Source: Arcobacter iocasae
GTDB taxonomy: Bacteria; Campylobacterota; Campylobacteria; Campylobacterales; Arcobacteraceae
NCBI RefSeq assembly: GCF_042214795.1
Contig: NZ_CP090177.1
Location: 2,914,001-2,978,000, forward strand
DNA length: 64,000 nt
Direction of reading: 5' to 3'
Shown: positions 25,680 through 35,003 of the stretch, in pieces
Layout: each line of letters opens with the position of its first letter
Position numbering within the stretch: position 1 is the stretch's first letter
Notes under the pieces: generated by a model
The model's database searches: none
Seen by the model: only the letters and a program-made list of their open reading frames with translations
Told to the model about the DNA's origin: nothing
Made by a program: the position numbers and the translations under genes

Positions 25680-26057
25680 ATGTTATATATTGAAAAAAGC
25701 GAAAAAAGTGTACAAGAAGTAGTAGATAAAATACAAGAAATATGTTCAAACTATAAATTTGGAGTTCAACATATTCATAACATAAAAGAGACTCTGCTTT
25801 CAAAAGGAATTGATTTTAAAAATGATTGTCAAGTACTAGATGTATGTAATCCTAATGTAGCAAATGAATTTTTAAGCACAGATATGAGTTTAAGTTCAAT
25901 AATGCCTTGTAAAATTTCAATCTATAAAGAAGATGGGCAGACTATGATAGCTTTAAATTCTATCGTTCAACTAGTAGATGATATAAATCCCGATTTAATT
26001 AATCTAGCACAAAATACTCAAAAAACTATTTTAGAACTTATTAAAGAGGCTAAGTAG
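25680..26057 (+). CDS. DUF302 domain protein
   Basis: A 125-residue protein of the DUF302 family. QVLDVCNPNVANEFLS (about residues 55-70) and SIMPCKISIYKEDGQTMIAL (about 78-97) carry the conserved Cys-Asn-Pro and Pro-Cys blocks; the two cysteines are a family hallmark. No signal peptide or membrane helix. The family is often found near heavy-metal or redox genes, but its activity is unknown. It begins two bases after the Cache/PAS kinase and is almost certainly cotranscribed, so it could be a partner or output of that sensor. Confidence 0.85.
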   Translation: MLYIEKSEKSVQEVVDKIQEICSNYKFGVQHIHNIKETLLSKGIDFKNDCQVLDVCNPNVANEFLSTDMSLSSIMPCKISIYKEDGQTMIALNSIVQLVDDINPDLINLAQNTQKTILELIKEAK

Positions 26058-26065
26058 CCTCTTTA
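26042..26065 (+). terminator. bidirectional hairpin terminator between DUF302 and PAS genes
   Basis: AAAGAGGCTA / TAGCCTCTTT forms a GC-containing stem of eight to ten pairs around the DUF302 stop codon. The converging PAS gene ends inside its right arm, so the hairpin can serve both strands. Confidence 0.75.
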
Positions 26066-26452
26066 CTGCATTGTTTTATATAATGCCTCATATTTAGTAA
26101 TTTCACTTTTATGTGGTTTTCTTCTGCATGAGATAAAACATTGTTCTCCATTTTCATTTTTATATGGATAAATAGTAGCACATACCCAGTAAAATCCTCC
26201 AGATTTTGTTTTATTCTTAACAAAACCTTGCCAAACTTTCTCACTTTTTACCGTTTCCCATAGGTCTTTAAATGCTTCTTTTGGCATATCTTCATGTCGT
26301 ATTATATTATGTGGTTTTCCAATTAAATCATCAAGTTTATACTCTGCTATATTGCAAAATTCTTCATTTGCAAAGATAATATTTCCTTTTAAATCTGTTT
26401 CACTAACTAGAAAAGCATTATCTTTTAATATTGTTTCTTCATTCAAACCCAT
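26063..26452 (-). CDS. Aer-type PAS protein (redox/energy-taxis sensor)
   Basis: A 129-residue protein that is nearly all one PAS domain and has no membrane segment. GKPHNIIRHEDMPKEAFKDL (about residues 45-64) matches the FAD-binding block of E. coli Aer, including the Arg-His and Asp equivalents, and VWQGFVKNKTKSGGFYWVCA (about 72-91) matches the next Aer block. It starts two bases after the stop of a chemoreceptor gene with AAAGGA inside that gene's end. The arrangement resembles the split CetA/CetB energy-taxis pair of Campylobacter jejuni. FAD binding is inferred from the motif. Confidence 0.87.
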   Translation of the reverse strand: MGLNEETILKDNAFLVSETDLKGNIIFANEEFCNIAEYKLDDLIGKPHNIIRHEDMPKEAFKDLWETVKSEKVWQGFVKNKTKSGGFYWVCATIYPYKNENGEQCFISCRRKPHKSEITKYEALYKTMQ

Positions 26453-26454
26453 AA

Positions 26455-28752
26455 TTAGTCCTTTTTCTTAAATAAATTATCACAATGTATTTCTTTAATT
26501 TTATCCATTAATATAAATACATCTTTCATAGATTTTTCTAAGTTTTGTGCTACTGAAATAATTTGACCATTTTTATAATTTCCAGCATATAAATCGGCTG
26601 AATCTTGAACCATAACATGAACTTTTTTATGTTGTTCATATAAAGATTGCCACTCTTTAGATTCTGCTAGTTGTGTATCTTTTGTTGAGTTTAGCCATTT
26701 ACCTAAATTACATTCATTATGATTTTTTACAATTATTCTTTCTCCTCCAGAGATACATTGACTAAATGCATCATTTTTAAATGAGACATGGTCAGTTTTC
26801 AGTTTATTTAGTTTAAATACAAATGCTGTATCACATACTCTTCTTTTTGCATTTGTATCAAAAGTTGTTGAGTCAACTGCCTCTTGAAGTTGTTTTGATA
26901 AAGATTTTGTATTGGCTGCCATTTCATTGATTTGAGTAGCTAAAGATGCATTCTTTTGTGTTGCTTGATCAAGTGCATTAACTGTATCATTTATTTGAAT
27001 CATTGCAGATTCTTGTTCTTTTGTGGAAGTTGCTACTTCGTTAATTATTTTTTCAGATTGTGCAATATTTTCATTAAGATCTTTAAAACCAGCTATCATT
27101 TTAAAAGCAACTTCTTTACCTTCTTTTGATTTTGCATTAGCACTTTCAACTAATCTTTTAATTTCATTTGCAGCTTCTGCACTTCTTGATGCTAGATTTC
27201 TCACTTCTTGTGCTACAACTGCAAATCCTTTTCCTGCTTCTCCTGCAGTTGCTGCTTCTACTGCTGCATTTAAGCTCAAAATATTTGTTTGAAATGCTAT
27301 TTGATCAATTATTGTAATTGCATCATTTATTGTAGTTACTTCCACACTAAGTTCTTCCATAGAATCAGAAGTTTTTTTTGCTAATTCAATACCTGCATTA
27401 CTAGAATTGGCAACTTTAGATGAGTATTCCAGCATTTTTGAAGTATTTATATTTCCACTTTTTATTGTAGATGTTACCTCTTCAATTGCGGCTGCTGTCT
27501 CTTCTAGGGCGGCTGCTTGTTCATTTGAAGATTTACTTAAATCAAATGATGCATTTGACAATTCATCTGCACTAAAGGCTAATCTTTTAGTTGAGTTATC
27601 TATTATTGAAATGACTTCATTAATAGCTGTCTGGGTAACCCTTGTTCCACCAAATAATGATGAAACAAGACCCGTTATATTAGGAATTTCTGGTATTTTA
27701 TAAGTATAATTTGCTTTTGATAATTCAATTAAAGAATCAGATAAAATAATTAGATTCTTTTTTGTTGCTTCAATCATTCCATTAATTTCCTCAATCAAAT
27801 CATTTAACTCATTTGTTGCGCCTTTTATTAGTACTTTATCATTAAATAATCCAACATTAACTTTTCCAATAACATCTTTAACATTGTCTATTGCAAGTTT
27901 ATCTTGGATTATATTTTGGTCAATCTTATTAATATACATATTAAAATTATTAGCGATATTGCCAAGTTCATCATTTGTGTGAAGTTCAATCTTTACATTC
28001 TCATTACTATTTGCAAGTTTTTCAACTCCAAAATCAAGTTTTTGAATATTTTTAAGTATATTACTAATAATAATAAATAAATAAATAAGTGAACTTGCAA
28101 ATGTAATTGATAAGAGTATAGAAACCAATCGAAAAGTATTTATTATATCAATATCTTCTTCAATTGATTTTGATAAATTATTATTTTGTAAAGTTACAAG
28201 TTTTTCAATATTTTCTTCAATTGTTGCTGAAAAACTATCAACATTTTCCATATTCTTTTCAATATTAATTGAAGAATTCATAAACTTTGTAAAAATTTCT
28301 TTATCTTCTTGTGAAACTTGATTTGTATTTGAAAAGTTTTTTATTAATATATCTCTATTTTCTACAGTTTCTATACCATTTTGAACCATTCTTTTTAAAG
28401 AAGTCACATACTCATCGAAAACATTATCTATACTTTTAAGAAAAATATTGTTTTTCATATCTATATTTTTCTTATTAATATCTTCTCTAATAGATTTATA
28501 CTTTTTTATAATTGAATTTAGTTCTTTAAGTCCATCTTTGTCACCCATTAGTGAAATATCTGTACTTAGTTCTTGAATATTCTTTATTAAAAACTTCATT
28601 TCCTTAAACAAAGAAGTTAGTTTTGTTTCTTCAATTAGTTGTTTATTTGCAGTTTCTATTTTTGACAAAGATACAAACAGTCCAACACCATTAAGAATAA
28701 GAACAATAGTAAATATTGTAATTAAAATATTAGATTTAGTTCTAATTTTCAT
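26455..28752 (-). CDS. methyl-accepting chemotaxis protein with C-terminal CZB domain
   Basis: A 765-residue chemoreceptor. Helices at about residues 8-28 and 210-232 flank a helical periplasmic domain of about 180 residues; a HAMP domain follows, then a long signalling coiled coil whose tip has VEAATAGEAGKGFAVVAQEV (about 490-510). Beyond it lies a CZB (chemoreceptor zinc-binding) domain with HNECNLGKWL and HKKVHV (about 680-720), giving the one-Cys, several-His zinc set. A CZB tail links such receptors to zinc or hypochlorite sensing. Cotranscribed with the Aer-type PAS gene, which may feed redox signals to it. Confidence 0.92.
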   Translation of the reverse strand: MKIRTKSNILITIFTIVLILNGVGLFVSLSKIETANKQLIEETKLTSLFKEMKFLIKNIQELSTDISLMGDKDGLKELNSIIKKYKSIREDINKKNIDMKNNIFLKSIDNVFDEYVTSLKRMVQNGIETVENRDILIKNFSNTNQVSQEDKEIFTKFMNSSINIEKNMENVDSFSATIEENIEKLVTLQNNNLSKSIEEDIDIINTFRLVSILLSITFASSLIYLFIIISNILKNIQKLDFGVEKLANSNENVKIELHTNDELGNIANNFNMYINKIDQNIIQDKLAIDNVKDVIGKVNVGLFNDKVLIKGATNELNDLIEEINGMIEATKKNLIILSDSLIELSKANYTYKIPEIPNITGLVSSLFGGTRVTQTAINEVISIIDNSTKRLAFSADELSNASFDLSKSSNEQAAALEETAAAIEEVTSTIKSGNINTSKMLEYSSKVANSSNAGIELAKKTSDSMEELSVEVTTINDAITIIDQIAFQTNILSLNAAVEAATAGEAGKGFAVVAQEVRNLASRSAEAANEIKRLVESANAKSKEGKEVAFKMIAGFKDLNENIAQSEKIINEVATSTKEQESAMIQINDTVNALDQATQKNASLATQINEMAANTKSLSKQLQEAVDSTTFDTNAKRRVCDTAFVFKLNKLKTDHVSFKNDAFSQCISGGERIIVKNHNECNLGKWLNSTKDTQLAESKEWQSLYEQHKKVHVMVQDSADLYAGNYKNGQIISVAQNLEKSMKDVFILMDKIKEIHCDNLFKKKD

Positions 28753-28844
28753 AAGTCCACCTTTTATATAAAGTGGTATTGTATTAAAAATAATATAAAA
28801 ATTTACATAATTATACTAGTCTAAAAAATTTATTTTAAATTAAT

Positions 28845-30128
28845 TTATAATTCAATGATTTCTTTAACAATATGAAATAGATTATTAATAGAACTAATAC
28901 TTACTTTTTCATCATATGAGTGTGGATTATAAATATTAGGTCCTATTGAGGCAACTTTTAGGTGTGGAAACTTCTCTTTAAAAATAGCACACTCTAATCC
29001 TGCATGAATCGCTCTGAATTCTGCTTTTGCATTATGTTTTTTATATATTTCATATACTGTTTGAGTAAATTCATTTTTGTCTGGTTTCCAAGCTGGATAT
29101 TTGCCTTTTGTTTGAACAGTAAAATTATATTTTTCTAGTGTTTCTTGTGTTTGTTTTTTTATATCATTCAATTTATCATTATCCATAGATCTAGCACTTA
29201 ATTTGACAATTATTTCATTAAGTTGAGTTTTTACAATCGCTAAGTTGATTGAGGTTTCTACGACATTTAATTCATCATTAAACTCTATAACTCCATTTTT
29301 AAAATTATAAATAAAATCCATAATCTCATCACTATAGATATTTAGATGTTCTGGTATATCTTTAACTTCAATTATACTCATATTATCATGGGTAACTTTT
29401 GGTGGAGTTTTTGAAGCAATTATTGCTTTTGCATTTGCAGGAATTGAATTGATTCTTTCTCCTCCATTTAAATCTAAGAGTTTTCCTTCACACTCTTTGA
29501 TTGATTTAGCGATTAGTTTTAGTGCATTTGGTATATTTTCATGAATATTTACACCACTATGTCCACCTCTTAGTTTTGAAATAGTTATCTCATATAGTTT
29601 TAATTTCTCTTTATTAGTAACTAATTTATGAGTAGAGTGTTTAGATATTATATCAACACCTCCTGCACATCCTATACAAATCTCTCCTTCTTCTTCTGAA
29701 TCAATATTTAGCATAAATGGAGATTTGATTTCAAGGTTTATATCATTTGCTCCAATTAAACCAATCTCTTCATCGGAAGTAAAAAGATACTCTAAATCTT
29801 TATTTTCAGCCATAAGTGCTAGCATATAAGAACATCCAATTCCATTATCTGCACCTAAAGTCGAATTCTCTGCTTTAAAAAAGCCATTATCTTCTATTAT
29901 TTTAGGAATAGTATTATCTATTAAACAAACAATATCATAGTGTGATTGTAAACAAATCTTTGATTTTGAATCTTTCTTTTTACAAAGGATGTTATTCACT
30001 TCATCAACAAAACACTCATAATCATATTTTAAAGCATAATCTTTTACATAATTTATAAATTCATTGTGTGTACCACTACATCTGGGTATCGCTGTTATTT
30101 CTTTAAATATATCTAATACTAAATTCAA
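28845..30128 (-). CDS. PepD-like aminoacyl-histidine dipeptidase (M20 family)
   Basis: A 427-residue M20C metallopeptidase. Zinc ligands and catalytic residues are in LQSHYDIV (His-x-Asp, near residue 63), STLGADNGIG (bridging Asp, near 93), SDEEIGLIGA (Glu pair, near 121) and a C-terminal HAGLEC block. A lid/dimerisation domain occupies the middle (about 190-350). It is somewhat shorter than E. coli PepD (485). Such cytoplasmic enzymes cleave Xaa-His and other dipeptides. The start is TTG at 30128 behind AAAGGGA. Single gene, divergent from the HD-GYP gene. Confidence 0.87.
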   Translation of the reverse strand: MNLVLDIFKEITAIPRCSGTHNEFINYVKDYALKYDYECFVDEVNNILCKKKDSKSKICLQSHYDIVCLIDNTIPKIIEDNGFFKAENSTLGADNGIGCSYMLALMAENKDLEYLFTSDEEIGLIGANDINLEIKSPFMLNIDSEEEGEICIGCAGGVDIISKHSTHKLVTNKEKLKLYEITISKLRGGHSGVNIHENIPNALKLIAKSIKECEGKLLDLNGGERINSIPANAKAIIASKTPPKVTHDNMSIIEVKDIPEHLNIYSDEIMDFIYNFKNGVIEFNDELNVVETSINLAIVKTQLNEIIVKLSARSMDNDKLNDIKKQTQETLEKYNFTVQTKGKYPAWKPDKNEFTQTVYEIYKKHNAKAEFRAIHAGLECAIFKEKFPHLKVASIGPNIYNPHSYDEKVSISSINNLFHIVKEIIEL

Positions 30129-30240
30129 ATTTTTCCCTTTATTTTTTGATAATTATATCAAAAAGAGTTAAATACACAGATTATATTTTATTTATTTTTA
30201 AGATATAATAACTGTAACTATATGATTTTTAGGAATGATT

Positions 30241-32028
30241 ATGAAACTATCATTAAAAACACTTCTTATAATTTCTTTCTCTTTTGTTATTGTTATATCA
30301 ATGAGCATTATATCGATGATGTCATATTATTCAACCAAGGCTAATATGTCAGAACAATCATATAAGATAATGCAAAATATATCAGATTTTGCAGTTGATA
30401 AGTCAAAAACATATATGAATGTTGCAACAGATGCTTCTAATTTAACTAGAAATCTAGAAAACAAAGATGTAATAAGTATGAATAATGAGAAAAAGCTAGT
30501 TAATTATTTTTATGAACAAATGGCTATAAATCAATATTTTTCAGGACTTTATTATGCTTCTACTGATGGAAATTTTTTGATGCTTATAAAAGATAATAAT
30601 GGATATTTAAAGAAAAAAATATCCATTAATGGTGATGGTAAACGAGTAGTTACACTTTCACACAATGATAAAAATATGAATTTAGAAAATGAAGAAATAC
30701 TTCCTAATGATAAATATGAACCAAGACTTAGAGCTTGGTATATAAATGCAGTTCAACATCAAAGATCCTCTTGGACCGAGCCATATATCTTTTATACTAC
30801 AAAAAAAACTGGAATAACAATATCAACACCGATTTATAATAACAAAAATGTACTTTTAGGAGTGATAGGAATTGATATAGAAACAGAAAGTTTATCTACT
30901 TTTATAAATAATTTAAAACTAGGAGATAATGGAAAAGTATTTTTAATAAACAAGTCATTAAAGATATTATCATTACCCATAGAAAAAAATAAAATTATTA
31001 CAATGGATAGTTTAAAAGAAAATAGTATTATTAAACTTGCATACAATGAACTTAAAAAACAAATAGATGTAAAATCAATTAGAAATGAGTTTTTTCTTAC
31101 ATTTAAAAAAGATGATAATACTTATCAAGCTATGTTTATGCCTTTTAAAATTGGAGAGTTGCAGTGGACAGTTGGAATGTATGTTTTAGAAGATGATTTT
31201 TTAGGAATATTAAAAAATAATAATATTTTCAATATTTTATTTATAATAATTATTGGATTTGTATCTTTATTTATTAGTATCAAAATATCAAATTATATTT
31301 CAAACCCAATATTAAAATTAAGAGATATGACTAAAAAAATTGAGTTGTTAAATTTAAATCAATCAGATGTTCATCCAAATCCAATAAAAGAAATAAATGA
31401 ATTAATTAGTTCTTTTAATAATATGAAAATAAATTTAAAAGAGTCATACTTAGATACTTTATATAGATTAGCTGTGGCATCTGAATACAAAGATAATGAT
31501 ACAGCAGAACATATTAATAGAATAGGGTTATATGCAGAAACAATAGCTAGAAGAGTTGGATTACCTGAAGATGAAATATATATTTTAAAACATGCAAGTG
31601 CTATGCATGATATTGGAAAGCTTGGTATTCCAGATAGAGTGTTATTAAAACCAGGCAAGTTAAATGAACAAGAGAGAAAGATAATTGAAACACATCCTGC
31701 AATTGGTGCTGCTATATTGAAAAACCCGACTTCGGATATTATGAAAATGGGAAGGGATATCTCTTTATATCATCATGAAAAATGGGATGGAACAGGTTAT
31801 CCAAAAGGCTTAAAAGGAGAGGAAATACCACTATTTGCTAGAATAGTATCCATTGTAGATGTTTTTGATGCTTTGATGTCTAAACGATGTTATAAAGAGG
31901 CATTTGATGAAAATAAATCTAAAAAAATTATAGAAGAAGGTAAAGGTACATTTTTTGAACCAAAAATTGTAGATGCTTTTGAAGAGTGCTTTGAAGAGTT
32001 GGTTAAAATATCAAAAGAAAATCCATAA
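30241..32028 (+). CDS. membrane HD-GYP protein with Cache sensor (c-di-GMP phosphodiesterase)
   Basis: About 595 residues: N-terminal helix (about 6-28), periplasmic dCache sensor (about 35-315, with SGLYYASTDGNFLML and GITISTPIYNNKNVLLGVIG), second helix (about 323-347), HAMP, and a C-terminal HD-GYP domain. The last has the metal-binding HD in HASAMHDIGKLGIPDRVL and the GYP loop in HHEKWDGTGYPKGLKGEEIP, so it should hydrolyse c-di-GMP. The ATG at 30241 has AGGA six bases upstream, better than the ATG at 30235. TATAAT lies at 30204-30209. The sensor ligand is unknown. Confidence 0.92.
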   Translation: MKLSLKTLLIISFSFVIVISMSIISMMSYYSTKANMSEQSYKIMQNISDFAVDKSKTYMNVATDASNLTRNLENKDVISMNNEKKLVNYFYEQMAINQYFSGLYYASTDGNFLMLIKDNNGYLKKKISINGDGKRVVTLSHNDKNMNLENEEILPNDKYEPRLRAWYINAVQHQRSSWTEPYIFYTTKKTGITISTPIYNNKNVLLGVIGIDIETESLSTFINNLKLGDNGKVFLINKSLKILSLPIEKNKIITMDSLKENSIIKLAYNELKKQIDVKSIRNEFFLTFKKDDNTYQAMFMPFKIGELQWTVGMYVLEDDFLGILKNNNIFNILFIIIIGFVSLFISIKISNYISNPILKLRDMTKKIELLNLNQSDVHPNPIKEINELISSFNNMKINLKESYLDTLYRLAVASEYKDNDTAEHINRIGLYAETIARRVGLPEDEIYILKHASAMHDIGKLGIPDRVLLKPGKLNEQERKIIETHPAIGAAILKNPTSDIMKMGRDISLYHHEKWDGTGYPKGLKGEEIPLFARIVSIVDVFDALMSKRCYKEAFDENKSKKIIEEGKGTFFEPKIVDAFEECFEELVKISKENP

Positions 32029-32029
32029 A

Positions 32030-32054
32030 AACCTAAGTATAAAACTTAGGCTTT
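32030..32054 (+). terminator. hairpin terminator between HD-GYP gene and ccsBA
   Basis: A 7-bp stem CCTAAGT / ACTTAGG with loop ATAAA, flanked by A-runs on the left and CTTTT on the right, starts just after the HD-GYP stop. ccsBA ends inside its right arm from the other strand, so it may act both ways. Confidence 0.7.
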
Positions 32055-34865
32055 TAGATTTCTATTTCTATATGCAGCTGCGATTGTAATAATTACAAAA
32101 GTTGTTACAACATAAACCCACATAGGGATTGGAACAGGATCTCCTGTAGCATATGAGTGCATTCCAGATAAGTAGAAGTTTACTCCAAAATAAGTCATTA
32201 ATATTGTACTAAATGCTAATACTGAAGCAGTTGTTAGTACAAATGGATTGTTTAATGATTTAACAAATCTTAAGTGAAGAACTATTGCATAAACAACTAT
32301 TGATACATAGGCCCAAGTCTCTTTTGGATCCCATCCCCAATATCTTCCCCATGATTCATTTGCCCAAACTCCACCTAAGAAGTTTCCAATTGTAATTGCA
32401 CTTAATCCTATAATTAAAGACATTTCATTTATATAAGTAATATGTTTAATCGTCTCATCTAAGTGAGGTCTATTTTTTCTAAATATAAATAATATAAGTG
32501 TTAAGAAACCAATAATAGCACTTAATCCAAAGAATCCATAAGAGGCTGTTAAAATTGAAACATGGATTGTTAACCAGTATGATTTAAGTACAGGAACCAA
32601 GTTTGTAATTTGTGGATCTATACTTGTTAAATGAGCTGTAAACATAAATATAGCAGCCACTATAACAGAAGCACTTAAAGCAAGTAATGATTTTCTAAAG
32701 AAAACAACACCTGCAAAAACACCAGACCAAGAGATATAAAGTAGGGACTCATAAGTATTTGACCAAGGTGCATGCCCTGCAATTATCCATCTAAATCCCA
32801 TACCAAAAGTATGTGCTGCAAATAATATTGCTAAAACAATAAATGCTACTAATGTAGTCTTTTTAGGTTTGATCTTAGGGTTAAATACAACAACAAATGA
32901 TGTAACTAACATAATAAATCCAACAAGTAAATAAGCTAATGTTAATTTAGGAAAGATATCAATTTTATTAAATAATATTTCATTAGATATTTGTCTTTCA
33001 CTTGGAATAATATTTGCACCAACTTTTCTTTGATAAGCATTAATAAAATCTAAATATTTTCCTGCATTTTCCCAGTCTTCTATAATTATTGTATTAATAA
33101 ATCCTCTAACCATTGTTTCAACAGCTTGTTGTGCTCTTCCTTGAAAAGTTTGCATTGCGTCTACGGGATTAAGCCATTTTGTTGATTTCATATCATTTGG
33201 ATTAGGGAACATATTAAATAAATTTGCATTATAAGTCATATATGCAATATTTAATCTTTCATCGACTCTAATAACATCTTTTTCATATGTGCCTCTATCA
33301 GATGGTTTTGTTGTAGTCGCTTTATTAATTTCATTAGCTAAAATATATTTACCATCTTTAAAAACTTCTGAAAATGCAATATATTTTCTTGAACTATCAA
33401 TTCCTAGAAATTTTTTCAACCTTGGAGTAGTGATTTTTATCATTTTCACATCTCTCCAGATTTCTGGTCTAGAAATCATTCCTAAAACTATTTGATCTGC
33501 ATTTAAATCAAACATGCTTGTTTTACCTGATAGTTTTAAAAGAATTTCTCTATCTAATGTGTCAATAGGTTTCATTCTTCCTGCATTACTTTGAACAGTA
33601 AGTAATCCAAATTTATTTGCAACAGAAGATGAATCTTTTTTAAGCATATTCATATATTCTTCAGAGTTTTTGTACTCTTTTACTACTACCTGATGTTGAG
33701 TTTGAGATGCTTGTGTTTGCTGTGTTTGTTGTTCTGCTGCATGTAAGTTACAGGTTGCAAAAGATAAACTTAGAGCAACAACTAAAGAAGCAAAGTTTTT
33801 ATTTTTTAATTTATTTGCAAGTATCCAAAATCTTGATTGTTTACTAAATAGGTTTAAAATAAGACCTAATGTTAGGAAAAAATATCCTGCATAAGTTGGC
33901 CATTTTCCTGGGTCGTTATTTACTGACAAAACTGTTCCTTTTTCATCTGGATCATATGAACTTTGGAAGAATAAGAAATTACCTTGGTGAAGTGTTCTAT
34001 TCATAAAGATTCTATAATCATATGATTTTCCATTTTCTTCATTAACTGTTACTTCTGAAGCATAAGAAGATGGTGACATACTTCCTGGATATCTATCTAG
34101 TTGGAAGTCATTTAGTTTAATTGAAAAGGGTAATTTTAGTAATTTAGAACCATATTCTAAAGTTACAATTGTATCACCAAAGTCTTCAATTTTTGGAAAA
34201 CCTTTTTGTCCTCTTTTACCTGGTAGTCTAACTGTTTTAGTTACTCCATTTAAAGTTAAGTCAACAGATAAAATACCCATTTCTGCTTTACCTTTTTTAC
34301 TTACAGTATAGTCGATATAGTTTACTTTTAAATCTTTATTGTCAAATTTTATATCATAGTTAAAGTTATTTAACTTTTGAGCAAAATATTCTACTATTCC
34401 TGTATTATAACCTTCATCCATACCTTTTCTTAAAGTTGATGCTGCAAATTCCAATGGATATTCTTGATAAAAAGAACTTCCATCTTTTTGTTTAATCTGT
34501 ACTTGTAAATATGGATTTAATGAATACATTAAATCTTGAGTTTGACCTTCTCTTATTTGCATAATACCTTCATATCCTGCAAATCTTGTAACTGCGGCAC
34601 CTATTAAAATCAAAACAAAAGATGAGTGAAACAAAAATTTTGCTTTTTGTCTCCACATTTTTCTTCTGTAAATAATCCCCATTAAATTAACTGTTGTAAG
34701 AACTAAAACAGCTTCGTACCACAAGTTATCATAAACTAAAACTCTAGCAGTTGAAGTTCCATAATCATTTTCAATAAATGTAGCTACACCCGCGCCAATT
34801 GCAAGTAATGCAAGTAGTGTAAGTGTAGTTTTAAATGAAAATAATATATCTAATATCTTATTCAA
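32046..34865 (-). CDS. ccsBA: fused ResB-ResC cytochrome c biogenesis protein CcsBA
   Basis: A 939-residue system II cytochrome c synthase fusion. The N-terminal half is ResB/CcsB-like (membrane helices near residues 10-30, 45-60, 70-95 and a large periplasmic loop); a second periplasmic region (about 390-630) precedes the ResC/CcsA half with its haem-handling WWD signature in WANESWGRYWGWDPKETWAY (about 820-840). It exports haem and ligates it to apocytochrome c in the periplasm. The fusion is the normal form in Campylobacterota. The start is TTG at 34865 behind AAAGGA. Single gene. Confidence 0.95.
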   Translation of the reverse strand: MNKILDILFSFKTTLTLLALLAIGAGVATFIENDYGTSTARVLVYDNLWYEAVLVLTTVNLMGIIYRRKMWRQKAKFLFHSSFVLILIGAAVTRFAGYEGIMQIREGQTQDLMYSLNPYLQVQIKQKDGSSFYQEYPLEFAASTLRKGMDEGYNTGIVEYFAQKLNNFNYDIKFDNKDLKVNYIDYTVSKKGKAEMGILSVDLTLNGVTKTVRLPGKRGQKGFPKIEDFGDTIVTLEYGSKLLKLPFSIKLNDFQLDRYPGSMSPSSYASEVTVNEENGKSYDYRIFMNRTLHQGNFLFFQSSYDPDEKGTVLSVNNDPGKWPTYAGYFFLTLGLILNLFSKQSRFWILANKLKNKNFASLVVALSLSFATCNLHAAEQQTQQTQASQTQHQVVVKEYKNSEEYMNMLKKDSSSVANKFGLLTVQSNAGRMKPIDTLDREILLKLSGKTSMFDLNADQIVLGMISRPEIWRDVKMIKITTPRLKKFLGIDSSRKYIAFSEVFKDGKYILANEINKATTTKPSDRGTYEKDVIRVDERLNIAYMTYNANLFNMFPNPNDMKSTKWLNPVDAMQTFQGRAQQAVETMVRGFINTIIIEDWENAGKYLDFINAYQRKVGANIIPSERQISNEILFNKIDIFPKLTLAYLLVGFIMLVTSFVVVFNPKIKPKKTTLVAFIVLAILFAAHTFGMGFRWIIAGHAPWSNTYESLLYISWSGVFAGVVFFRKSLLALSASVIVAAIFMFTAHLTSIDPQITNLVPVLKSYWLTIHVSILTASYGFFGLSAIIGFLTLILFIFRKNRPHLDETIKHITYINEMSLIIGLSAITIGNFLGGVWANESWGRYWGWDPKETWAYVSIVVYAIVLHLRFVKSLNNPFVLTTASVLAFSTILMTYFGVNFYLSGMHSYATGDPVPIPMWVYVVTTFVIITIAAAYRNRNLKA

Positions 34866-34991
34866 AATATAAGTCCTTTTTTGTATCTTTTTTCTGTTTC
34901 ATTATAATGATGCTTTATTAATAAAATATTAACTATTTCAACTATAGTAAAATTTTGCAATTATATCAAAAGATATTTAAGAAATAATGAT

Positions 34992-34997
34992 TATAAT
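34992..34997 (+). promoter_or_regulatory. -10 element of cmoB, leaderless arrangement
   Basis: TATAAT lies exactly six bases before the cmoB ATG, and no ribosome site is present. Transcription starting the usual six to eight bases after the -10 would begin at the A of ATG. recR has the identical spacing. Confidence 0.6.
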
Positions 34998-35003
34998 TGC
35001 ATT

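Noticed and set aside
27023..27703. Two frames opposite the chemoreceptor gene
   Set aside because: Ala/Ser-rich shadows of the repetitive signalling coiled coil.
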